64,000 nt of DNA from Gonapodya sp. JEL0774 (lineage: Eukaryota > Monoblepharomycota > Monoblepharidomycetes > Monoblepharidales > Gonapodyaceae), in NCBI GenBank assembly GCA_027604505.1, contig JADIIX010000034.1:1-64000 (forward strand), given 5' to 3'. How positions within the stretch are numbered: the first letter of the stretch is position 1; every line of letters starts with the position of its first letter. The notes under the pieces were generated by a model. It had not been told where the DNA came from. It searched no databases and saw only the letters and a program-made list of their open reading frames with translations. Below are positions 1 through 11,774 of this stretch, one piece after another. Made by a program: the position numbers and the translations under genes.

Positions 1-1457
1 GGGGTGGGGTGGGGGGTGGGGGCCGTCGTGGGTGGGTGGCGGGGCGCCGGTGTTTGTGGGGTGAGCGAAGGAAAGGGAGGGAGAGGGGACAGGGAGTGAG
101 ATGTCATCCGGTACAAAGAGAGAGAGAGGGGGGGAGTGAATGGGGGGAAGGGAGAGAGAGGGGAAGAGGGAGAGAGGGGGATACGTACTTCCCTCGGGAA
201 TGAGCAGGTCCTGTTCTGTGTGGATGTGCTTCATTGTGGGGAGGGTGTCTATTGGTGGTTGGAGTGGGAGTAGGGGGATGGGAGTAGGGGGGAGTAGGGG
301 AGTAGGGCGGATGTGTCGGTATGTGATGGGATGTGACGGAGGGGACGCACAGAATCCCAGCCAGACCAGGACAGAAACGCGAGTGAGTGAGTCCGCTGCT
401 TCAGTCCACTCCTGCCAACTGCTTGTTCCTCCCCTTCTCTCTGATATCAACCTGCTTCCGATCGATGGATGGTCCTGGGCTCCGACGGTCGTTGGGGCTG
501 GGTGGGCCACACCCCACACAACCAATACTGGCATTGGCACGTGCGCACCCTGCACACAGTTCATCCCACCAAGTCGATTCCTGTTCGCCGGAGGCGATTG
601 ATTCCTCGCCGGCCGGAGGTGAGAGAGCGCGAGCAAAGTGAACGATTCACGTCGTGCCTTTGTCCTGCTTGGCGACACTCGGCACTCGGGCTCTCGGGCA
701 CTCGCTCGTCACCTCCTTCATTCCCCCCGGACAATGTGAACGGTGGAGAGTGAGCCCTCGGAGGAAGAGGAAGAAGAGGACGCAAGGCAAAGAGGACGGG
801 TGGTGTGGGTTAAAGTGGGGGTTCTGACACAACTCACAACAGTTTCACACACCAATTCAATGAACCAATCAATCAGTGTCCGGGCAACAATAACCCACAG
901 CAAGAACAAAAGATTATACTTGGAGAGAATGGAAGGCCAGTTTACGTTTTATAAGGCGATGTTAGTTCAACATTGGGTAGACGTCGAGTTTTTGAGAACT
1001 TTCACGGTTCTCATACCCTGCGAATCTCAACCGTCAGCGTGGACCACTGTTGAAGAGTGTGACAACAGCAACCTGCTGCTTGAGAACTGGGTGTGGTGGC
1101 AACCCATTTTCTCGGTGACATCAAACAGACTGGCTATTACCCTCTTTCACAAGCGCAGCTCAAGGTGTGCACAGACAGACTCGGAGTTTGCATCTCTTTG
1201 AGAAAGTGGCTCGTTTCTGTCACACCGGCCACTACGGATCCATTCCCATGCGACTAACGAAGCACCGATCAGACGTGGGGACGAAAACTAACCAATTTTT
1301 ACAAATGCATAAATGTTGATTTATCGACGAAAGCGACTAAAATTAGAATATAGGTTCAGTCGAGTGGCAGGCGCGTGGTGCAGTATCACGATCACATGAA
1401 GGCCACACAGAGTGGTTGACTCCGATATTCCGCATCCCGCAGTCACTGCGACCCGGG
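1..1457. other. G-rich, purine-biased non-genic stretch
   Basis: The first 330 bases of the + strand are runs of G with GA repeats (several runs of four or more G near 1-25 and 120-180). Bases 330-1457 are ordinary mixed sequence. Open frames exist, for example 743-1201 on +, but they start without ATG, show no family motif and overlap other open frames. I support no gene here. It may be upstream regulatory DNA of the RS-rich gene that starts at 1458, or the 3' flank of a gene outside the window. Confidence 0.5.
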
Positions 1458-4400
1458 ATGGAATCGACCACGTCCACGCCCGCTGACGCTTCTGCTCCGA
1501 CAACCCCGCTCCGTACAAATTTCCCTTCCCCGCCTCTCAGCCCTCTCGAATCATCCGCCGGGCCGGGGACGGGTGTACGGGTGCAGAAGGCCCATGTGCA
1601 TCTTACAGAGCACGGACACGAGGGCGAGAAAGAGAAAGAGAGTAGGGGCGGGAAAGTGGACGAGGAGGAGGAGGTGAAGCAGGGCGTGGAAGAGGACCAG
1701 CCGGTTGAGGACGATGGAATGGACAAGAGTGAGACGGGCCAGGATCTGGAAAAGACCCAGCAGGAAGGGCAACACCAGCACGGTCACGAGTGCGTCGTGG
1801 ACGAAGCCCGGGGAGAGGGCAAACAGGCCGACCACCAGCAGAACGCTTCGCAGGACTCTTGGGCCGATGGAGCTGGCGGCAGCAGCGGCGATGCAAACGG
1901 CGACGAGCGCGGAGACGGAGACAGAAACGGCGATGGACGCGGAGAGCGGAAACCCGAACCCGCACTCCCGCTCCCACTGCTTACTACTCCCCCGTCCCTT
2001 TACACCGCATCTGGTCCATCTGTCCCTTCTGCCCCCCCACCTGCTCATGGTGATGGTCACGCTCCGTCTGGCCCGTCAAATCCTTCAGACCGCCCGCCTG
2101 TGGAGAGCGCGGTATCCGCCCCTTCACACCCTCTGACCCCATCACCCCTCACCCCCACAACCCGCCCCACCGCCCCGGCGCCGTCCACCACACCTCCCTC
2201 CCCTCAAGCTCAACCTCCCCGCCCCGGCCCACGCCCGCGTCTTCATTCTCCCACACCCACGACGGGCTCCAACAGGACCCCCGTCGCACCGTCTCACGGT
2301 CGCGTGCACCAGGACACGAACACTGAGACGGACAAGGAGTCCAAGGTGAGTGGCGAGTGCAGGTTCTCTCCTCCTTGGAAAGCGCTTGGGAAGGAAGTAC
2401 GATGTGGGTGGAGGTCGAGGTCGAGGAGGGATGGGAGTGTGAACGGGCGCCGGTTCGGAGGTCTCGTGTGTGTGATTCCGTGTGTAGCTCGCAATGGACG
2501 GGGATGATGTCGACTGACCGCCGACCACCCCACACCCGCTAGCCCAAATTCTGGTGCTCCCACCTGGGCCCCAAGTGGGACCGCACATGGTACGTACGTC
2601 GGTGATCCGGTCCATCGCATCGCCGCTGCTGTTGTCTCATCCCACTTCACCACCACCACCGCGGTGTCACTTCACCTGTTCCACAATCCCCTCGTGTCCA
2701 CTCCACACCACACCACACCACCGCGTGTTGCTTCCCCTACTCCTACACCTCATTCACGACCACACTCCAACCCACACACCCGCGCGCACGACTACACACG
2801 CACACGCCTACCCGCGCACGCACACCGAAGCCACTGGGGCGACGCGTGCCACTACGCGGTCCAGGTGAAGACGCTCATGTGCTTTCAAGTGATTTTGGCG
2901 GAGAGAGCGTGGTGGGTTTCCAGGCGTGGGGTGGTGTATTTATGTGTGTGTGTGTTTGTGTGGTTTGTATTTTGGGTGAATCGGGTTGTTGGGGGACAGG
3001 ACACACGCTATGTGGGGATCCGGCGTTGTCGATGGTTTCGTCTCGCTGCGGATGTATTTTCGATTCTCTCTTTCACGTGTGTACCCTAATTTTTTCTCTT
3101 GTGTGCGCTGTTCCTCCCCCGCGCCCCCGCGTAGCCTCTATCTCCCCCACTGCCCCTACGCACACCGTCTCGACGAGCTCGTGGAGCCATGCCAGCGGAT
3201 GCGGGACACAATGGAATGGAGACGGGCAAGTGGGGCGCGCAAGGGGGACGGAGTGTGCAAGGTCGAGGAGGTGGTCGGGTGGTGGTGGGTTGAGTGCCGG
3301 GTGGGGGGAGCGATCAGGTCAAAGGCGGGATCGGACATGGGACGCGATTGGATTCCAACGCGGTGACCTTCTCACCACCCCTCCTCGTTTGCCCCGCGTC
3401 CCCACCCCCATCTAGCCCCTCCCCCGGCTGCTGGTCCACCCACCGCCGTCCCCGCCGGCCACCCCCGCCGCCCACGGCTTTTCCGGCTGGTCCTGGCCCT
3501 GGTCGGGCACCGGTGTGGGAAGGGGCGGCGGGGAACTCGTACAGTATGAAAATTGTGGATTGGAGGGTGCAGGGAAGGGAGACGGAGACGGAGACGGAAT
3601 GGGAATGGGCGGATGGTGGTGATTCGAGGGATCACGGTGGGGAGAGGGAGAGGGAGCGGGAATGGTCAGGTGGTGGAGGTGGGAGCGGGAGGGATGTTTG
3701 GTGGGAAAGAGTGACGTACGGGGACCGGGTGAGCGGCGACGGGAGCGGGAACCGAAACACCGGGAACCAGGGTCAGTATGGTCAGTACCCGAACTCGCAC
3801 GGGCACCCGTACCCACGCCAGTACCTGGACAGGGAACCCGTGGTTCCAGCGGAGCGCGGACCGGCACACCGGCAAACACCCGCACCGTCGCAAGCACCCA
3901 CGCACCGCCCACCACACCCGCACGCGACCAGCTCGCCGGCCCACACCCTCATCCTTGTCAGACACCGGAGCAGGTCCCGTTCCCGATCCGTGGTCTCGGT
4001 CTCGTCGATATCCCCCTCCTTCTCTCCGACCACATCTCGAACCCGGTCTTGGTCCCCGTGGGCACCCTGGGATCGGGAAGACGAGACTCCGGCCAGTGTC
4101 GTGGTGGCCGGCGGGAGAGGCGGTGTGGCGGCCGGGTCGGGCGGGCGGTGGGGTGCGGGCGCCCGGGCTCGATCCCGGGCGAGGTCTCGGTCCCGGGCGA
4201 GGTCTCGGTCCCGGGCGAGGTCCCGATCGCGGGCGAGATCTCTGGTTGGGGTGGGGGCCATGTCCGTGTCCAGATCGAGGTCGAGGGGCGGGAGTCCTCT
4301 GGTGCGGTGGAGGTCCATGACCAGGACCAGACCCGCGTCCCCCTCCCACCACCTGCGTCCCGCGTCGCCGGACCCGGACACACAATCGTCTCACAGAGCG

Positions 4401-5876
4401 AAGGTGCACTCGGTCCGCTCCTCGGACGACACGCAACGGCGGTCCCGGCACAACCCAGCCGAGCGGGATCGCGATAGCAACGAACACGGTGGCAGTGGCA
4501 GTGGGAGTGGTGACCGGCGCCGACGGGAGGGGGAGGCAGACAGGGCGGCGTCCAAAGGCTCTCGAAGGGATCGAGACAGGAAGCGCGATCGGGAGAGGGA
4601 TAAAGAGCGGGACGGCGAAGGGGACAAGAAAAGAGACCGCAAGAGGAGAAGGAGGGACCATTCGGTCGGCGGGAGTGTGGAACGCGCACGGGACGAGGAC
4701 AGAGACAGGGAGAAGAGGAAAAGTCGCCGGCGCAGGAGCAGCCGTCACCGGAGCCGGTCGAGGGCTTCTCGTGCGGTGAGTCCAGTGTCCATTGAGGGCT
4801 CGTCTGAAGGCGCCGGTGGCGGCTCTCTTTCGTTCGGGCACTCCGATGCGCTCCAGCCCACACCACTGCCCCCGCCACCACTAAGGGAATCCCCCAACCC
4901 TCCCCCACCCCCGTCGCGTCCGCTTTCACCGTTTGCATTCCCCCCATCCCGCCCGCTTTCACCGCTTGCATTCCCTCCATCCCGCCCGCTTTCACCGCTT
5001 GCATTCCCTCCATCCCGCCCGCTTTCACCGCTTGCATTCCCCCTATCCCGCCCGCTTTCACCTCTCGGGCTGCGTATCGCAGGACGGGCACGTCGATGGT
5101 TGGCACGGGTCGCGGCCAGCACTATGGAAGGTTCACCTGCTAAAGGCAGCGAGCATCTGGCGGTAGTCCTCGCTGCTTCCCAGTATGCGTCAACTCCAAG
5201 TGGCTCGCTCGCTCCAGGCGTGCCGGCTCCCAAGGCACCTCCTGTTTTCGCGGCGGCTGAATCAACCCCTCTGAACGCACAGCCCGTCACATCGATGTCA
5301 GAATCTCTCGCACCCGCACCCGCACCGGAACCAGCATTGGGTCCGTCCCTTCCCACTCTCCAACAGCCTCCTCTACTGTTCTCTCAGTTTGCAAGTGCGG
5401 GCAACATGCTCTCTGGAGGCTCGATGCAGTTCGCGTTCATGCCTAGGGTGGACGCCTCGGGCCAGATGATCCTCGTTCCTGTACCCATTGCTGCGCAAGG
5501 GATGGGAGGGGGCACGGGTATGCCGATGCCAATGCAAATACCAATACCAGGAGGGCAGCAGATGAGTTTTGGTGGAATCATCGGAATGGGCGGAATGCCC
5601 ATTGCTGGAATGCCTATGACTGCGCTACAGATGGGACCAGTGCCCGTGGGTGGGATGCCCATGGCTGGGATGCAGATGGGTGGGATGCCAGGTGGAAATT
5701 CAGGCGGGGCTCCTGGCAGGATGCCAGGTTTGGTGCCAGGGTTTCCCCAAATAAGTCAGATGCCCGCCCACCAGTTGATGCAGGCTGGTCAGTTTCGGTG
5801 GCAGAACGGTGCTGTACCGGGCCCTGCTGTACCAGGAGGAGGACTGTCTGATGCGAACGGTGTGCGAGGGAGTTGA
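1458..5876 (+). CDS. CCCH zinc finger and RS-rich RNA-binding-type protein
   Basis: Probable nuclear RNA-processing factor; exact role unknown. My exon model is 1458-2345, 2543-2589, 3135-3284 and 3416-5876, all phases consistent. Exon 1 encodes an acidic then Pro/Ser/Thr-rich disordered region starting MESTTSTPAD. Joining exons 2 and 3 creates a zinc finger of form C-X10-C-X5-C-X3-H (FWC...RTC...PHCPYAHRLDEL), the classical CCCH spacing followed by the usual AH..EL tail. The last exon holds RS dipeptide repeats (about 3960-4260), mixed-charge RD/RE/KR blocks (about 4440-4760), Pro-rich 11-residue repeats (4915-5062) and a Met/Gly-rich tail (about 5400-5750). RS and RD/RE tracts are typical of splicing and mRNA-processing factors. 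The start is the first ATG in frame; the donor at 3285 is the weakest junction. Many antisense open frames here are composition shadows. Confidence 0.6.
4173..4244 (+). repeat. 18-bp tandem repeat encoding RS-type units
   Basis: Four adjacent 18-base units of the type tcccgggcgaggtctcgg, the last two diverged, encoding RARSRS-like hexapeptides inside the RS domain of the 1458-5876 gene. The repeat is in frame, so copy-number change would lengthen the RS tract without a frameshift. Confidence 0.85.
4915..5062 (+). repeat. 33-bp tandem repeat encoding Pro/Ser-rich 11-mers
   Basis: Four 33-base units (4915, 4948, 4981, 5014) plus a partial fifth at 5047. The second and third are identical and the outer ones differ by a few bases. 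Each encodes an 11-residue PSRPLSPLAFP-like unit. The near identity suggests recent expansion. Confidence 0.9.
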
Positions 5877-6495
5877 GTTCAGTGACTTCATTCATCCAGT
5901 GGAATTCTTCGCTTTCTTCGATTTCCTCTCTGCAAAGTTTGACTTTCTGCAGACGCTTTTCACAAGAACCCTTGCATTATTATGCATGCACTAGTATTTC
6001 AATTGCGTATTGAATAATATATACAAATTATTCCCCTGCTTCAAGACATTTGGAAATATGAGCTGCAGCGAACCAACTAAACCAACATTCTCTCTGAAAT
6101 GTTATTTCTTTTAAGCCGAAAGTCCTGTTTACAACAGCCCTTCATAACCCCGTTGTGCAATTCATTTGGCTCCATACCAACCCTCCCGTGTATTGCCAGC
6201 AGCGATCACTATATACAAACACCGATACAACTCTGCTCGCCCTCGCAATCAACAGGCGCTTCACATCCGTGCCTTGGCGTGCACCCAGTCACTGGCCCCG
6301 CGGCGCTGGTGAGCCACTCCAGCGTTCGCGGTCGCAGAGTTCTCATCATTGTGAGAACTTGACGCCATTCCTGCTGGTACGGAGCGTACGCCAAAAGCCA
6401 AAAGGAAGTCTTGAACCCCAGCCGGCAGTCCACCACCACGCAAAGTCACGCCACGAACATCCCGATCAAAGGGTACAGTGGTCAGTTTCAGAGCC
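5877..6495. other. Convergent 3' intergenic region
   Basis: Lies between the RS-rich gene (+) and the acyl-CoA dehydrogenase (-). It is more AT-rich from 5960 to 6110, as expected for 3' UTR and polyadenylation DNA. An open - strand frame (6261-6575) could be a last exon of the dehydrogenase, but no family motif supports it. Confidence 0.45.
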
Positions 6496-9013
6496 TCACA
6501 TCTCACTAAGCTTTGGCCCACCTTCATCCCCAATATTTTCAGATTTCCACCATCCGCTTTCCTGATATGCCTCACCCTTCAATACAGCATCCACTACCTT
6601 AACACTCCCGACTTCCCTATACCCAGGGTATGTTCCCGTATCTGAACACCATCGTGAGATTGCAACAATGTGTCTGAGCGTTTCGACGGAACCGGGGGAA
6701 GTAGAGATGAGGTGGGATGCGTGGTGGACCTGATATTGTTCAAGGGTGCATTGTGATTGGCACGTGAACGATCCACACAACCTCAACCGTCTCATGAGCA
6801 GTGGCTGCCCGTAAAACATCAGTCTTAAAGAAGGCAACGTACCATTACCGCACTGGCCATAACTTCTGCCACACTCCAAGCCATATCCACCATTGTCCTC
6901 TCCACCATCCTGTCGACGATCTCTCTCACTGCTTTACTCGCGCTTTGTGGTGTTTCTCCAGTGCGCCTCACTGCCATCACATGTCGGGTCAGAAGTGAAA
7001 GAGAACGAAGCACGACGGTACGAGATGAGTGGAGGGGGTGGTCAGAGGCGAGCGAGGGCAAGAGGAAGCGGTGAACATGCTAACGGCAGGACATTTGGAG
7101 TGCCAACAGTGATGCTGTGTGAGTTTGTAATGATAAAATAAAGTCAGAGGTAAGCCCACCTCTTCGTACACTTCCCACACCTCTTGTCCACCATCGCCAC
7201 CTAGTACCCTCCTCACATCCCCCGCCATGATCGCTCCAGTTCCCTCCCAGATTCGTTGCACTTGCGCGTCCCGCCACAGCCTCGGAATTCCTCCAGCATC
7301 TTCCATGTACCCCTGGCCGCCCATGGCTTCCATACACGCACTGATTTGGTCCACACAGGTCGAAGATGTGAAGAGTTTCAGACAGGGGGTAAGTAATCGA
7401 AGTAGAGAGGGGGCAGATGATGCATGTGGGGGTAGTGGCGTGCTGGGAGGAAGTGCGCCAGCGCCAACTCGTTCGAGGACTTCTGTCACACCCAACAGAT
7501 GCACTACAAAGAACGTAAGCTGGTTACACACACGCAGGTAGAGCTCTGCAGTGGCCAGGAGGCGAGCATGGAGTGGGTGATTCGCAATTGTGCGACCGAA
7601 CGCGGTGCGCCGGTGAGCGTAGTCTCGTGCGAGAGCCAGCTATTTGAAAGGGCGTTTTTGCACCTGAGCAAACACGTTTGCAAGCGAATTCGTAGCTCAT
7701 CTCCTTACCGCCCTCCTCAGAAAACTGCAACTCGACACTGCACAATGCACTCTCGTCACGTTCAAGACGGTCGCGATGGTCTTAACACCCTTGTACGGCT
7801 CGCCAACCAGACGTGCCTTCATGCCCACCAGCTCTAGTTCGGCAGTTGGAACAGGTACGGTACCAAGCTTGTCTTTGAGTCGTTGTATGCGGACACCATT
7901 TAACCCTCCGGAAGGGAGGCGGAGATCAACTTGGAACAGACTATCGTGGTGAGATAGACGGAACCGCAAAATGTACTGGTTTGTTCACTTTGTGGTGACC
8001 AACTTGGTTGCGGCGGGCTCACCTGAGTCCCTTGCTACCAGGTGGGAGGTCAATATCACCACTCGTGGTACGTGTACCGTGTCGCGCGAGTAGGAACGCT
8101 GCGTCACTATCAGTCCCCGAGGAAAAGAATTTAAACCCGTAAATTTCCCAGAGACCAGATCCGTCGTCACAGGGGACGGCAATCGACTCGGTGTTGGCAA
8201 CGTCCGACCCGCCTGGTCCTGTAGATTGGAGTGCTTGTAAAAGCAAACTAATTGTAAGTTTATCTTGACCGTGACTTACGCTCGCTCATCCACTGCCCGG
8301 AAGTCCAAAACATCTCAGGGTCCCGACTAGTCAATCTTTTAAACACGCGCTCGTACATATCCCTGTCGCCGGACAGCTCAACCAAGCGCGCACAACCATC
8401 GGTCATTGCGAGGGGGCAGGTGAAGAGAGCGGAGGACGGACTGTAGATGTAGTACTTGGCGAATTGGACGAGGCGGGCTTGCGGGGGGTAATGGAGGGTG
8501 TTAGAGCGGGGTGAAAACTGCTATAACGGTGGTGCAACCACTACACAACAAAAATACGACTCAGTGGGAGACTCTTAGTCACTAACCGTTGAAAGACAAA
8601 TTCGAGCGCTGATCATATGCGGCGGAAATGATTCCTTCCTTGGCAGCAACTGTGCGCATATTTCGCCAGCCCTCTGACGTAATAAGTTGATCGATTCGTC
8701 TTTTGAGAGCAAATCCGTTGGTTATCATTCTCAGCTCCGTCGGCGGCGCAATCACTCACCGGCCCCAGGCATCGAATTGTTTCAAACGCGGCGGGTTCTC
8801 CTCTGCATCCCGAACCCACTCGAGCATTTTTCCGGACACTACTTCGTCTCCAAACCGACGTAGGTCCGACTCCACCGTGGCAAGGTGCTCGGGGGACAGG
8901 TGAAGACCGAGAATAGACTTCAGGATCGAGTCATCATCATATTGATTGCCCAGATGCGGTGGTTCTTGCAGGAATCCATCGTACGAGTTTGCGGGCTTGA
9001 ACTTCAGCGGCAT
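6496..9013 (-). CDS. Acyl-CoA dehydrogenase, AidB/ACDH-11-like
   Basis: FAD enzyme of the acyl-CoA dehydrogenase superfamily, in the AidB/ACDH-11 branch with an extended N-terminal domain; substrate unknown. Exons run down the - strand: about 9013-8760 (starts MPLKFKPANS, contains LGNQYDDDSILKS and LKQFDAWG), 8699-8588 (RIDQLITSEGW), about 8500-8285 (QFAKYYIYSPSSALFTCPLA then MTDGCARL), about 8246-8020 (GGSDVANTES, flavin-side loop), about 7969-7760 (RLKDKLGTVPVPTAELEL and GVKTIATVLNVTRVH), about 7690-7150 (GRTIANHPLHARLL, EAMGGQGYMED, RDAQVQRIWEGTG), then a helical end. The Glu of IWEGTG sits where the catalytic base of the superfamily lies. The last exon (about 6830-6496) is unsupported by motif, so the C-terminus is uncertain. 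Family assignment is firm; the AidB sub-branch is likely. Confidence 0.85.
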
Positions 9014-9423
9014 TGATGGTGTTGGTGGTGGCTTTCACTCGGCTCAAATTGACCCGTTGAGTACCATCATGTCCCGCGGCAGTAGTCCAACATTGTCTGA
9101 CAGTAAATTCGAGCGATCTCCTTGCAGTCATCCATGAGCTCACACGCATTGGAACACGAACATGCTCAAGTAGAATGTCAAACAGGAGCTTCGTTCAATA
9201 ATATATCCTTGCGAGGCAAATCTGCTCAATATGCATGATACAAAAACTCAACGTATTTACAGTACGAAATGGTGTGTCTAATTAGTGCAGAGTTGGCCAA
9301 TCCCCATAGAACCTCTCCTCGGAGTTTTTGAGTGGAGAGTTGGTGATTGAGTCATGCTCCTCGGTCAACACCGACATTGCAAATCATGCCTGTGGATTAG
9401 AAAGCACCGAAGAAGATATTGGG
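9014..9423. other. Intergenic, upstream of the dehydrogenase
   Basis: AT-rich stretch (about 9180-9290) between the 3' end of MTC6 (-) and the ATG of the acyl-CoA dehydrogenase (-). It must hold the promoter of the latter. No clear TATA box or other site recognised. Confidence 0.4.
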
Positions 9424-11774
9424 CTATAAGTTGAGCGGCAGAGCGCAGAAGTTCCCTCTCACCGGCACGCTTTGCAATTCCATCCCTCGCAGCTTCTTCC
9501 TCGCGTCCATCCTTCTCCGCCTCAGCCTGGCGACCCTCAGTTGTCTTCTGAGCTTGAACCACAGGAATAGAACTGCCAGTACAAAAACTGCAACGCCCTC
9601 CTGAAAGCTCGTCTGGATAATCTCTCTGATGATGGCATTCCGGTCTACATAGGGACAAGACACCTGCCCGACAACCCAGCATCCGTTCGACGCCAGGTCG
9701 TTGTAATCGATGAGGACGAGGTCGTTGGTCGGGCCTGCTGGGAGGGCGAGAAGGGCAGAAAGGAGCGCTTGATTTTGTTGGGGAGTGCGGGGAACTGAGA
9801 AGAGGTATGAGGATGGACAAGCTTTGGAGGCGTCGATGTATGTTGCCGCGGTAGTGGGAATGAGCCACTGTAAAAATTGGGAGCGTATCATTAAACGGGC
9901 ACTCCGCTCTCTAAGCCCGTTCCTTCTGCTCACATCCTCGGGTTTATCCACCCTCTGGCATGCCACCAGTCTCACAGCGTTGCAATTTTCCAATGTCCAC
10001 CGTCCATTCCTTTGCATGGCGGCGCAATTCGCCCCTCCATCTCCCGAAACGGAGTTGGGGCCGGAGTTATTCACAGGCATTCCCCAGTCCCAGCTCCACA
10101 CGGCGGAAGCGAGCGTCCCCGGGTCCCAGCCGAGTGTTGCAGGGGTAGGAGGTGCAACTGTGAATGGGTTCGTTGTGGAGCTGGAGACGTTGGACGTGGT
10201 GTTATAGGGTGGGATGAGAAGAGAATAGGGATTTTGAACTAGTGGGGAGAATCCACACGCGGTAGTGTTGATGAGAGAGAGGGGGGAGTAGAAGCGCGAC
10301 GTGGGGTCGGAGACGGAGGCAAAGGACCACGATTGGGTTTTCGAGCCGGCAGGGACAGTCACGGAACGAGATGACTCGGAACCTGCATTTTCAAAGCGGG
10401 AGCAGGTTGGACGGTTGGGTGGACAGGGCGGCCGGGGTGTGGCAACATAAGAAAAGTATAGCAGCTACTCACCGGTACCAACCATCACCAACCCTTGCAC
10501 TGGATACGAACAGTTGACAGATCCGACCCCTCCACTCATCCATACTGGCGTCGCGCCCACATCCACTCCACTAAACGTCCACCTCGCATCCCTGCTGACA
10601 TTATACGCAACACCGCTGTCACTACCACCGTCCCCGGTCGAAGCAGCCGCGTCCACCGAGGCTACTGCTACAACGACACGCTTCTTGACGTTTGATACGA
10701 GGTAGTCGAGTGTGGGCCATGCGGAGGATGAGGTAGCGAGGCCGGTGGTGGAGTTGATCGAGATGGAGTAGTAGCTGCTCAGGCCGAATGTGGTGTTGAG
10801 TGACTGCCGGGCCAAGGAGAGGTCAGAAGGAGAGAAGGTCGACGCTGGGTGAAATTGGGGTGGGGCACGAGAAAGTGAGATGCGAAGTCATGTGAAGAAT
10901 GTCAAAGCTAAGACTCACCTCCAAACCACGTTGAGACTTGATCACCCAGCTGCACTCCAAGTCCATTGCCCGCAACGACGCCAGGCACATTGACGCCTTG
11001 TAAACTCCTCTCTCTTCCGCCCTGAACGGGTTTTACTGTGACGATGAGGGTGAGGAGGTCCGCGTAAAAAGGGGCCCACGTATCTTCTACCCAAGAATTC
11101 AAAGAGGAGAAGAACAGGGAAAGATGCTCCGTGTTGGAGGGGCAAAGCGTTCCCGAGACGAGGATATCCACGGTAGCAGAAGGGGTTGACGTAGGAGTGG
11201 CCGAGACGGTGGTGGACGGAGCGGAAACCCTAGTAGTAGTGCTTGTGGTGAAAGCTCCTGAAGTGGTTATTGAAGATGAATTTGAGGATGAAACTGAGAG
11301 GGTTATGGTGGTCGTGACAGTCGAATTGGAGACATATATTGTCGAGTTTCCGGCTAAAGAAGTCGTAGAGTTTCCAGCCAACGTTGTGGAAGTCACTTGT
11401 GTTGTAGATGTGGATAAAGTGGTGGAAGTTATGGCATCAGAAGAAGCGGAAGCCTTTGATGCTGTCGATGGAGATGTCGGCAAGGAATAGGCATTTGGGC
11501 ACAGCTGAAGAGATCGAGTTGTCGAGTCCCAGTACAAGTCTACATGAAGTGTTCGGTATCCAAGGTCCAGGAGAGCGCGGACCTGGTTGATTCGAGAAGT
11601 TGGGTAGGACCCATTAAAGAAGGCCGTCAGAGCGACGGCTGGGCGCACCACACGGTCGATGGGGACAGAAGACGCCGAAATCTCGCGCTGATTTCTTAGC
11701 GCAGCAAGAATGTAGGCAGGAATAGGAGTTGAAGCGGGAGTTGGGATCGACGTTGTCGGAGTGGGCGCGGCCAT
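9424..11774 (-). CDS. MTC6: Maintenance of telomere capping protein 6 homolog
   Basis: Fungal membrane protein linked in yeast genetics to telomere capping; biochemical role unknown. Exon 1 (to about 10917) carries the family N-terminal pattern QREISASSVPIDRVVRPAVALTAFFNGSYPTSR...LLDLGYRTLHVDLYWD, like the phosphodiesterase-type barrel start of MTC6, followed by a Ser/Thr-rich insert. Exon 2 (about 10850-10468) and exon 3 (about 10385 downward) are joined at GT-AG junctions. The last exons contain SAVWSWDWGMPVNN, CAAMQRNGRWTLENC and RLVACQ, the Cys/Trp lectin-like region of the family, then a membrane segment near the C-terminus (EGVAVFVLAVLFLWF) and a basic cytosolic tail. The open frame extends to 11822 but the first ATG is at 11774; an upstream exon with a signal peptide is possible, because a splice acceptor lies just before the frame. 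Confidence 0.8.

Noticed and set aside
743-1201. + strand open frame of 152 codons
   Set aside because: No ATG at its start, no recognisable motif and no splice context. It may be upstream leader sequence.
3666-5106. Long - strand open frames (391 and 382 codons) opposite the RS-rich exon
   Set aside because: They mirror GC-rich RS and Pro repeats on the + strand; the + frame has RS, RD/RE and Met/Gly patterns with biological sense, and the antisense frames have none.
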